Source: an uncultured Lachnospiraceae bacterium
GTDB taxonomy: Bacteria > Bacillota > Clostridia > Lachnospirales > Lachnospiraceae
Assembly (NCBI GenBank): GCA_934351705.1
Contig: CAKRJK010000086.1
Location: 1-6,398, forward strand
Length of the DNA stretch: 6,398 bases
Direction: 5' to 3'
The position numbers were made by a program, and so were the translations under genes. Position 1 is the stretch's first letter. Every line of letters begins with the position of its first letter. This document shows positions 1-6,236 of this stretch, piece by piece. The notes beneath the pieces were generated by a model. The model had not been told where the DNA came from. It worked only from the letters and a program-made list of their open reading frames with translations, and searched no databases.

Positions 1-53
1 CCTCTATGGTAACCTCAGGCAACAGAGGTGCTGTGTTAGAATTAAAAGAATAG
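1..53 (+). CDS. ilvD: 3' end of probable dihydroxy-acid dehydratase (partial)
   Basis: Only the last 16 codons and the TAG stop (51-53) are present, read in the frame that starts at base 3 (SMVTSGNRGAVLELKE). The ending resembles the C-terminus of clostridial dihydroxy-acid dehydratases, which close with a Ser/Gly-x-Arg/Lys-Gly-Ala-Val type segment. The enzyme dehydrates 2,3-dihydroxyisovalerate and its methylvalerate analogue in valine and isoleucine synthesis. The neighbour supports this, because ilvD followed by ilvB is a common arrangement in clostridia. The stop lies 26 bases before ilvB with no hairpin between them, which suggests co-transcription. With so few residues the call rests on family memory plus context. 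The sequence upstream of the window would settle it. Confidence 0.62.
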   Translation, partial: SMVTSGNRGAVLELKE

Positions 54-79
54 AAGCAGTTTGAAAGAAGGATAAGATC

Positions 80-1774
80 ATGCAGTTGACAGGAGCAGAA
101 ATCATCATAGAATGTTTAAAAGAGCAAGGCGTGGATACGATTTTCGGTTATCCGGGCGGACAGATTTTAAATGTCTACGATGCATTATATAAACACAGAC
201 ATGAGATACGTCATATTCTGACCTCTCATGAACAGGGAGCAGCCCATGCGGCGGACGGATATGCACGTAGTACCGGAAAAGTCGGAGTGTGTATGGCGAC
301 AAGCGGACCGGGTGCGACGAATCTGGTAACGGGAATCGCGACCGCACATATGGACTCTGTACCGATGGTGGCGATCACCTGTAACGTAACCGTACCGTTG
401 TTGGGAAAAGACAGCTTTCAGGAGATTGACATTGCGGGTATTACGACACCGATCACAAAACACAATTTCATTGTGAAAGACATTACAAAAGTGGCAGAGA
501 CCATCCGAAGAGCGTTCCGTATCGCACAGACAGGCAGACCGGGACCGGTGCTGGTAGATATTCCAAAGGATATTACGGCACAGCAGACGGAATATGAGCC
601 GGCAGTGATAGAACCTGTGGGAAGAATGATAAAAAAACTGACTGAGACAGACATTGATCAGGCTGTTTCCTACATAAAAGACGCAAAACGCCCGTATATT
701 TTTGTGGGAGGCGGAGCTGTGATTTCCGGGGCAAGTGAGGAACTTAAACAGTTTGTCGAGCTTGTGGACGCACCGGTAGCGGATACGTTGATGGGCAAGG
801 GTGCTTATGACGGAACAAGTGAACGATATACCGGAATGCTCGGAATGCACGGCACCAAGACATCGAATTACGGTGTCAGCGAATGTGATCTTCTCATTGC
901 CGTCGGCGTACGTTTTTCCGACCGTGTCATCGGAAATGCAAAGAAGTTCGCAAAACATGCCAAGATTCTTCAGTTTGATGTCGATCCGGCAGAAATCAAC
1001 AAAAACATTGTGGTGGATGCCTGTGTGATGGGAGACATCAAGGAGATTCTCACCAGAGTGAATGCAAAATTACAAAACACATCCATGCAGCACACAGAAT
1101 GGATGCAGCATATTTTAGATTATAAGAAGAAATATCCGCTGACCTATCACAAAGAAGGGTTAAGTGGTCCTTACATGATAGAAAAAATCTACGAACTCAC
1201 CAAAGGAGATGCAACGATCGTAACAGAGGTCGGTCAGCATCAGATGTGGGCGGCACAGTATTACCATTACTCAAAACCGAGAACGTTGATTACATCCGGC
1301 GGTCTTGGTACTATGGGATACGGATTGGGTGCGGCGATCGGAGCACAGATCGCAAACCCGGATAAGACAGTGATCAACATTGCAGGCGACGGATGTTTCC
1401 GTATGAATATGAATGAAATCGCAACAGCGGTCAGAGAACAGTTACCGTTGATACAGATTGTCATGAACAACCATGTACTCGGAATGGTCCGCCAGTGGCA
1501 GACACTTTTTTATGAACAGCGTTATTCGGCAACGATCCTCAACGATGCAGTGGATTTCGTAAAACTTGCCGAGGCAATGGGAGCGACGGGAATCCGTGCG
1601 ACCACGCAGCAGGAGTTTGAAGAAGCCGTGAAAAAAGCATTGGAGATGAAAACACTGGTAGTGATCGATGCAGTAATCGATTCCGATGATAAGGTATGGC
1701 CGATGGTTGCACCGGGAGCGGCAATCAGCGAAGTGTTTACCGAAGATGATTTAGCAAAAGGACACCAACAATAA
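80..1774 (+). CDS. ilvB: acetolactate synthase large (catalytic) subunit
   Basis: This 564-residue protein is the usual length for the ThDP- and FAD-dependent acetohydroxyacid synthase. It condenses two pyruvates to acetolactate, or pyruvate with 2-ketobutyrate, as the first common step of branched-chain amino acid synthesis. The N-terminal ThDP domain has GYPGGQ (23-28), the activating glutamate E51 in SHEQGAAHAADGYAR, and ATSGPGATN (73-81). Q114 sits in the DSFQE segment. The central FAD-binding domain holds RFSDRVIGN (278-286). This is a variant of the RFDDR motif that separates anabolic AHAS from catabolic, FAD-independent acetolactate synthases. The C-terminal ThDP domain has GDG (437-439) through NN (463-464), followed by the AHAS signature MVRQWQ (469-474). 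The ATG at 80 is preceded by AAGGA (68-72) seven bases upstream. No regulatory subunit gene (ilvN/ilvH) follows; serC starts 23 bases after the stop. The family is certain and the anabolic role is very likely. Confidence 0.95.
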   Translation: MQLTGAEIIIECLKEQGVDTIFGYPGGQILNVYDALYKHRHEIRHILTSHEQGAAHAADGYARSTGKVGVCMATSGPGATNLVTGIATAHMDSVPMVAITCNVTVPLLGKDSFQEIDIAGITTPITKHNFIVKDITKVAETIRRAFRIAQTGRPGPVLVDIPKDITAQQTEYEPAVIEPVGRMIKKLTETDIDQAVSYIKDAKRPYIFVGGGAVISGASEELKQFVELVDAPVADTLMGKGAYDGTSERYTGMLGMHGTKTSNYGVSECDLLIAVGVRFSDRVIGNAKKFAKHAKILQFDVDPAEINKNIVVDACVMGDIKEILTRVNAKLQNTSMQHTEWMQHILDYKKKYPLTYHKEGLSGPYMIEKIYELTKGDATIVTEVGQHQMWAAQYYHYSKPRTLITSGGLGTMGYGLGAAIGAQIANPDKTVINIAGDGCFRMNMNEIATAVREQLPLIQIVMNNHVLGMVRQWQTLFYEQRYSATILNDAVDFVKLAEAMGATGIRATTQQEFEEAVKKALEMKTLVVIDAVIDSDDKVWPMVAPGAAISEVFTEDDLAKGHQQ

Positions 1775-1782
1775 TATATATG

Positions 1783-1790
1783 AGGAGGAG
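1783..1790 (+). promoter_or_regulatory. serC ribosome binding site that decides the start
   Basis: AGGAGGAG lies seven bases before the ATG at 1798. An upstream in-frame ATG at 1780 would translate this site as Arg-Arg-Ser and has no binding site of its own, only an AT-rich run before it. The protein from 1798 begins MSRVYNFSAGPA, which matches the normal SerC N-terminus. The longer start at 1780 is therefore rejected. Confidence 0.9.
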
Positions 1791-1797
1791 CTTTAAA

Positions 1798-2880
1798 ATG
1801 AGCAGAGTGTATAATTTTTCAGCAGGACCGGCCGTATTGCCGGAAGAGGTATTGCAGGAAGCTGCCGATGAGATGTTAGATTACAGAGGAACCGGCATGT
1901 CCGTTATGGAGATGAGCCACCGTTCCAAAGCATATGACACGATCATCAAAGAGGCAGAGGCAGATTTAAGAGAACTGATGAACATACCGGACAATTACAA
2001 AGTATTGTTCTTACAGGGCGGTGCATCACAGCAGTTTGCCATGATTCCTATGAACCTGATGAAGAATAAAAAAGCAGGTTATATCGTAACAGGACAGTGG
2101 GCAAAGAAAGCATGGCAGGAGGCTTCCAAATACGGAACAGCCAACAAGATTGCATCTTCCGAGGATAAGACATTTTCCTATATCCCGGATTGTTCTGATC
2201 TGCCGATTTCCGAAGATGCGGATTATGTATACATCTGTGAAAACAATACAATTTACGGAACCAAGTTTAAAACATTACCGAATACAAAAGGCAAAACTTT
2301 GGTAGCAGACGTATCCTCCTGTTTCTTATCCGAACCGGTAGATGTCAGCAAATACGGAATCATCTACGGCGGAGTACAAAAAAATATCGGACCGGCAGGT
2401 GTTGTCATTGTCATTATCCGTGAGGATCTGATCACAGACGAACCGTTACCGGGAACACCGACCATGCTTACTTACAAAACACATGCAGATGCGGATTCTT
2501 TATATAACACACCGCCAGCATACGGCATTTATATCTGTGGAAAAGTATTCAAATGGTTAAAGAAGATGGGCGGTTTGGAGGCAATCCAAAAGAAAAACGA
2601 AGAGAAAGCAAAAATTCTTTATGATTTCTTAGACGAGAGCAAATTGTTCAAAGGTACGGTCAGAAAAGAAGACCGTTCTCTGATGAATGTTCCGTTTGTC
2701 ACGGGAGATGACGAGCTGGACGCAAAATTTGTCAAAGAGGCAAAAGAGGCAGGACTTGAAAACTTAAAAGGCCACAGAACCGTCGGCGGCATGAGAGCAT
2801 CAATCTACAATGCAATGCCAAAAGAGGGCGTAGAGGCTTTGGTTGCATTTATGAAAAAATTTGAAGAGGAGAATGCATAA
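1798..2880 (+). CDS. serC: phosphoserine aminotransferase
   Basis: This is a PLP-dependent class V aminotransferase of 360 residues, the usual SerC length. It converts 3-phosphohydroxypyruvate plus glutamate to O-phosphoserine and 2-oxoglutarate, the second step of serine synthesis. The family also acts in pyridoxal phosphate synthesis in some bacteria. Visible motifs are NFSAGPA at the N-terminus, the substrate-phosphate pair H41-R42 in EMSHRS, and GGASQ (74-78), which contacts the PLP phosphate. The Schiff-base lysine is K195 in GGVQKNIGPAG. Near the C-terminus are HR (326-327) and GGMRASIYNAM with R333, which bind substrate. All expected catalytic residues are present. The gene sits 23 bases after ilvB and ends one base before serA, so serC and serA are probably translated from one message. 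The last codons of serC contain the serA ribosome binding site. Confidence 0.96.
   Translation: MSRVYNFSAGPAVLPEEVLQEAADEMLDYRGTGMSVMEMSHRSKAYDTIIKEAEADLRELMNIPDNYKVLFLQGGASQQFAMIPMNLMKNKKAGYIVTGQWAKKAWQEASKYGTANKIASSEDKTFSYIPDCSDLPISEDADYVYICENNTIYGTKFKTLPNTKGKTLVADVSSCFLSEPVDVSKYGIIYGGVQKNIGPAGVVIVIIREDLITDEPLPGTPTMLTYKTHADADSLYNTPPAYGIYICGKVFKWLKKMGGLEAIQKKNEEKAKILYDFLDESKLFKGTVRKEDRSLMNVPFVTGDDELDAKFVKEAKEAGLENLKGHRTVGGMRASIYNAMPKEGVEALVAFMKKFEEENA
2865..2871 (+). promoter_or_regulatory. serA ribosome binding site inside the serC 3' end
   Basis: AGAGGAG is embedded in the Glu-Glu codons near the end of serC and lies ten bases before the ATG at 2882. Two other in-frame starts exist, a TTG at 2861 and an ATG at 2873. 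The first would place the site inside the coding region and the second leaves almost no spacing. The product from 2882 (MYQYHCLNPIA) also fits the family N-terminus. The stop-start arrangement TAA-T-ATG suggests translational coupling. Confidence 0.82.
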
Positions 2881-2881
2881 T

Positions 2882-4045
2882 ATGTATCAGTATCATTGCT
2901 TAAACCCAATCGCAAATGTAGGATTGGATTTGTTTACAGAGAATTACCAGAAAACAGACAACACAGCAGACGCGGACGCAATTTTAGTCAGAAGTGCGGC
3001 AATGCACGATATGGAATTTTCCGATAATCTTCTGGCAATCGCAAGAGCGGGAGCAGGTGTTAACAACATTCCGCTTGACCGTTGCGCACAGGAGGGAATT
3101 GTGGTATTCAACACACCGGGAGCAAACGCAAACGGTGTAAAAGAACTCGTATTTGCGGGAATGCTGTTAGCCTCCCGTGACATCGTGGGCGGAATCAATT
3201 GGGTTTTGGAGAACAAAGACAGCGAGACCGTTGGCAAAGATGCTGAGAAGGCAAAGAAAGCCTTTGCAGGTCAGGAGCTTGCGGGCAAAAAATTAGGTGT
3301 CATCGGATTGGGTGCGATTGGTGTTAAGGTTGCAAGTGCAGCTACACACCTCGGAATGGAGGTTTACGGATACGATCCGTTTATTTCCATCAATGCAGCA
3401 TGGAGCCTGTCACGCAACGTAAAACACATCAACACCGTAGAAGAGATTTACAAACAGTGTGATTACATTACCATTCATGTGCCGCTTTTGGATGATACTA
3501 AAAAAATGCTCAACAAAGAAGCATTCGCACAGATGAAAGACGGTGTGATCATCTTAAATTTCGCAAGAGATCTGCTTGTAGACGAGGAAGACGTATTAGA
3601 GGCAATCCAGCAGGGAAAAGTACACAAATATGTTACCGATTTCCCAAATACGACAACTGCAGGAAAAGACGGCTGTATCGTAATTCCTCATCTTGGTGCT
3701 TCCACGGAGGAATCCGAGGATAACTGTGCGAAGATGGCAGTCAAAGAGGTACGTGATTATTTAGAAAACGGAAATATCAAAAACTCCGTAAACTTCCCGG
3801 GATGTAACATGGGAGTCTGCACACAGGCGGGACGTATCGCAATCCTTCACAAAAACAGCAAGGGAATCATCGGTAAATTTTCAAATATCTTAGGTGACGG
3901 AGACATCAATATTACCGACATGATGAATAAAAGCCGCGGAGATTACGCATATTCTCTGTTGGATTTAGAGCATAACGTAACAGACGAAATCGTAGAAAAG
4001 CTGACTGCTTTAGACGGTGTTTTAAAAGTCAGGGTAATCAAATAA
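2882..4045 (+). CDS. serA: D-3-phosphoglycerate dehydrogenase, short ACT-domain type
   Basis: This is a 387-residue member of the D-isomer-specific 2-hydroxyacid dehydrogenases. It catalyses NAD-dependent oxidation of 3-phosphoglycerate to 3-phosphohydroxypyruvate, the first step of serine synthesis. The split substrate domain (about 1-95 and 270-310) includes RAGAGVNNIPL (55-65). The Rossmann domain has GLGAIG (142-147) and D165 after the second strand, which favours NAD over NADP. R229 (NFARD) and H270 (IPHLGAST) match the classical catalytic Arg and His. The expected glutamate of the DVFxxEP segment is not visible: the equivalent stretch, VTDFPNTTT (251-259), has threonine there. Residues about 317-387 form an ACT domain, the usual site of serine feedback control. 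The protein lacks the extra ASB domain of the longer Bacillus-type enzyme. It is one base downstream of serC and 13 bases upstream of the DUF1015 gene. An alternative substrate within the family is possible but unlikely beside serC. Confidence 0.92.
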   Translation: MYQYHCLNPIANVGLDLFTENYQKTDNTADADAILVRSAAMHDMEFSDNLLAIARAGAGVNNIPLDRCAQEGIVVFNTPGANANGVKELVFAGMLLASRDIVGGINWVLENKDSETVGKDAEKAKKAFAGQELAGKKLGVIGLGAIGVKVASAATHLGMEVYGYDPFISINAAWSLSRNVKHINTVEEIYKQCDYITIHVPLLDDTKKMLNKEAFAQMKDGVIILNFARDLLVDEEDVLEAIQQGKVHKYVTDFPNTTTAGKDGCIVIPHLGASTEESEDNCAKMAVKEVRDYLENGNIKNSVNFPGCNMGVCTQAGRIAILHKNSKGIIGKFSNILGDGDINITDMMNKSRGDYAYSLLDLEHNVTDEIVEKLTALDGVLKVRVIK

Positions 4046-4058
4046 ATTCGGAGGAAAC

Positions 4059-5294
4059 ATGGCAAAGATAAAACCATTTACGGCAATTCGTCCGGCAGCG
4101 GACAAAGCGGATAAGATCGCGGCACTTCCGTATGATGTATACAATCGTAAGGAGGCAAAAGAAGTCGTTGAGAAAAATCCGCTCAGCTTTTTAAGGATTG
4201 ACAGGGCAGAGACACAGTTTGACGATGCGATGGATATGTACGACAGGAAGGTTTACGACAAAGCACACGATATGCTTTGGGAGATGGTAGAGGACGGTTC
4301 CTTTATCAGAGATGAAAAACCTTGTTACTATATCTATGAGCTGACAATGGACAATCGGACACAGACGGGAATTACCGCCTGTGCATCCATTGATGACTAT
4401 GCGAACGGAATTATCAAAAAGCATGAGAATACCAGAGCAGACAAAGAGGCAGATCGCATTAATCATGTCAATGTCTGCAATGCACAGACAGGACCGATCT
4501 TTTTGGCATATCGTTCCAACGAACAGATCAATGAAGTGGTAAACCGCACAAAACAGGGGGGAGCGGTTTACGATTTTGTTGCGGAGGACGGTATCGGCCA
4601 CCGTGTCTGGATCATTGACAATGCAGAGGATATTGAGAAGATCCGCGAGGCGTTTGCAAAGACAAACGAAATCTATATTGCAGACGGACATCACCGTGCG
4701 GCATCTGCCGTCAGAGTCGGTTTCATGAGAAGGGAAGAACATCCTGATTACACAGGGGAAGAAGAATTTAATTACTTTTTATCGGTACTGTTCCCGGATG
4801 ACCAGTTGATGATTTTGGATTACAACCGTGTTGTCAAAGATTTGAACGGTATGAGTAAAGAGGCTTTTTTGGAGAAGACAAAAGAAATTTTTGAGGTAGT
4901 AAAAGATTCCGATACACAGATAAGACCACAGGAAAAAGGGGAATTTTCCATGTTTTTAGATGACAAGTGGTATCTGTGCAAAATCAAAAAAGAGAATCAG
5001 ACAAAGGATCCGGTCAAGGGGTTGGACGTATCCTTATTGCAGGAACTTTTACTTGCACCGGTGCTTGGAATCGGAGATCCGAAGACAGACAAACGCATTG
5101 ATTTCGTGGGAGGAATCCGCGGTCTGGAAGAATTGGAGAGAAGAGTAAAAGCTGACTGTGCGGTTGCGTTTGCAATGTATCCGACTTCCATCGGAGAATT
5201 GTTTGATGTGGCGGATGCGGGGCTTTTGATGCCGCCGAAATCCACATGGTTTGAGCCGAAACTTCGCAGCGGATTGTTTATACATGAGATTTAA
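4059..5294 (+). CDS. DUF1015-family protein, possible serine/phosphoserine enzyme
   Basis: This 411-residue protein is recognisable as DUF1015 and has no signal peptide or membrane segment, so it should be cytosolic. Landmarks in order are an N-terminal IRPAADKADKIAALPYDV (10-27), HENTRADKEADR (122-133), the hallmark ADGHHRAASA (208-217), and a C-terminal PPKSTWFEPKLRSG (392-405). These are rich in conserved charged, His and Asp residues, as in an enzyme. The DGHHR element looks like the conserved loop of ParB/Srx-fold proteins. That fold includes archaeal SerK and staphylococcal SbnI, both shown to phosphorylate free L-serine. From memory, DUF1015 genes often follow serC-serA in clostridia and Bacteroidetes. 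I infer a role in serine or phosphoserine metabolism, either kinase or phosphatase-like; the sequence alone does not prove an activity. A GGAGGA site (4050-4055) precedes the ATG. The gene lies 13 bases after serA and 18 before mscS. Confidence 0.85.
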   Translation: MAKIKPFTAIRPAADKADKIAALPYDVYNRKEAKEVVEKNPLSFLRIDRAETQFDDAMDMYDRKVYDKAHDMLWEMVEDGSFIRDEKPCYYIYELTMDNRTQTGITACASIDDYANGIIKKHENTRADKEADRINHVNVCNAQTGPIFLAYRSNEQINEVVNRTKQGGAVYDFVAEDGIGHRVWIIDNAEDIEKIREAFAKTNEIYIADGHHRAASAVRVGFMRREEHPDYTGEEEFNYFLSVLFPDDQLMILDYNRVVKDLNGMSKEAFLEKTKEIFEVVKDSDTQIRPQEKGEFSMFLDDKWYLCKIKKENQTKDPVKGLDVSLLQELLLAPVLGIGDPKTDKRIDFVGGIRGLEELERRVKADCAVAFAMYPTSIGELFDVADAGLLMPPKSTWFEPKLRSGLFIHEI

Positions 5295-5312
5295 GGACAG
5301 GGAGGAAATGCT

Positions 5313-6152
5313 ATGCTGGCGAGTATCAAAGGATGGGGCGTAGTCAAAGAACATCTCTATTCGTTGTTGCCGGATGTCACCGCCTTTTGTACCACTTTGG
5401 TGTTGGCAGTCGTGGTTTATTTTATCGGAAGCAGGATTATCAAATCTGTTTTAAAAATGAACAGACGCTGGGCAGAGCGGCGGGAATTAGACGAGGGGGT
5501 AAAGCAGTTTTTACATTCTCTGATCAAGGCAACGCTTTATCTGCTGTTGATCTTCATTATTCTGACGCTGTTTGGTGTGACCACGGCATCGGTTGTAGCA
5601 ATTTTGGGTTCTGCCGGATTAACCTTAGGTCTTGCGTTGCAGGGAAGTTTGTCCAACTTTGCGGGCGGTGTGATCATCCTGTTGATGAAGCCGTTTAAAG
5701 TCGGAGATTATATTATAGAAGATACGCACAAGAATGAAGGCGTGGTAGAAGAAATTTCACTCTTTTATACAAAGCTGGTGACCAATGATAACAAGAATAT
5801 CATGATACCGAACGGAGTGCTTGCAAACAGCAGCATGACGAATGTGACCACCAACGGAAAACGTCGTGTAGAGATTCTTGTGGGAATTTCCTATCAGGCA
5901 GACATCCGCAAGGCAAAGGAAGTATTACAAAAAGTTCTGGATGAGGAAGAGGCATGCCTAAAGGATGAAGAAATGGTGGTGTTTGTCTCGGAACTGGCGG
6001 ACAGTTCGGTCAATATGGGAATCCGTTTCTGGACATCGACAGAGGAGTATTGGCAGGCACGCTGGCGTGTCACGGAGAACATCAAATACGCACTGGATGA
6101 ACATGAAATTGAGATACCGTTTCCGCAGATGGATGTTACACTCTTGCATTGA
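5313..6152 (+). CDS. mscS: small-conductance mechanosensitive channel, MscS family
   Basis: This 279-residue inner-membrane protein is close to the length of E. coli MscS (YggB). MscS channels are heptamers that open under membrane tension and release small solutes during hypo-osmotic shock; relatives in other bacteria export amino acids such as glutamate. Three hydrophobic segments are visible at about 22-46, 67-88 and 93-127. The third is the pore helix, with the glycine/alanine-rich signature GSAGLTLGLALQGSLSN (99-115) followed by KPFKVGDYI (126-134). The beta domain includes MIPNGVLANSSMTN (164-177). A soluble alpha/beta C-terminal domain runs from about 185 to the end, with a Glu-rich helix near 205-220. 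The start at 5313 has GGAGGA (5301-5306) six bases upstream; an ATG at 5308 is out of frame. The gene appears to be the last of the operon. No terminator follows; its stop codon overlaps a promoter -35 box. Confidence 0.94.
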   Translation: MLASIKGWGVVKEHLYSLLPDVTAFCTTLVLAVVVYFIGSRIIKSVLKMNRRWAERRELDEGVKQFLHSLIKATLYLLLIFIILTLFGVTTASVVAILGSAGLTLGLALQGSLSNFAGGVIILLMKPFKVGDYIIEDTHKNEGVVEEISLFYTKLVTNDNKNIMIPNGVLANSSMTNVTTNGKRRVEILVGISYQADIRKAKEVLQKVLDEEEACLKDEEMVVFVSELADSSVNMGIRFWTSTEEYWQARWRVTENIKYALDEHEIEIPFPQMDVTLLH

Positions 6153-6177
6153 CAAACATTGGAAATTATGCTAGGGT
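6149..6177 (+). promoter_or_regulatory. predicted vegetative promoter for the cold shock gene
   Basis: A perfect -35 box TTGACA (6149-6154) is followed 17 bases later by TAGGGT (6172-6177). This -10 box keeps the three most important positions (first T, A, last T) and has the extended -10 dinucleotide TG at 6169-6170. Transcription would start near 6183-6187, giving a leader of about 50 bases before csp. The -35 box overlaps the mscS stop codon TGA (6150-6152). The weak -10 core compensated by an extended TG is plausible for a sigma-A promoter. The start site is predicted, not observed. Confidence 0.68.
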
Positions 6178-6188
6178 AGACATAGTAG

Positions 6189-6215
6189 CAACCCTTGGGG
6201 AAGGGAACGAAGTTG
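6189..6215 (+). other. possible hairpin in the csp 5' leader
   Basis: The leader can fold with an outer stem CAAC (6189-6192) to GTTG (6212-6215) and an inner stem CCTT (6193-6196) to AAGG (6201-6204) closed by a GGGG loop. The seven bases 6205-6211 would be a one-sided bulge. An alternative is a single five-pair stem CCCTT/AAGGG. There is no following T-run, so it is not an intrinsic terminator. It lies just upstream of the ribosome binding site and could influence translation or stability, as structured leaders do in other cold shock mRNAs. The stem is short and may be chance. Confidence 0.35.
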
Positions 6216-6236
6216 TATTATTAGGAGGAAGTTTTT

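Noticed and set aside
185..958. 257-codon open frame on the minus strand opposite ilvB
   Set aside because: The translation is rich in Cys, His, Arg and Ser, has no recognisable motif, and runs opposite a highly conserved ilvB. It is the typical shadow of a well-coded gene.
1780..1797. Upstream ATG start for serC adding MRRSFK
   Set aside because: The added codons are the ribosome binding site itself, and the protein from 1798 matches the SerC N-terminus.
2861..2881. Upstream TTG or ATG starts for serA
   Set aside because: Both overlap the serC end and its embedded ribosome binding site; the ATG at 2882 has usable spacing and fits the family N-terminus.
4191..4742. 183-codon open frame on the minus strand opposite the DUF1015 gene
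   Set aside because: It has Cys-, Val- and Ile-rich low-information composition and no family resemblance, and lies wholly inside a recognised gene.
6167..6172. TATGCT as the -10 box of the csp promoter
   Set aside because: It is only 12 bases from the TTGACA box, too close for sigma-A; TAGGGT with an extended TG at 17 bases fits better.
6189..6215. Intrinsic terminator after mscS
   Set aside because: The stem is weak and interrupted, and no T-run follows it.
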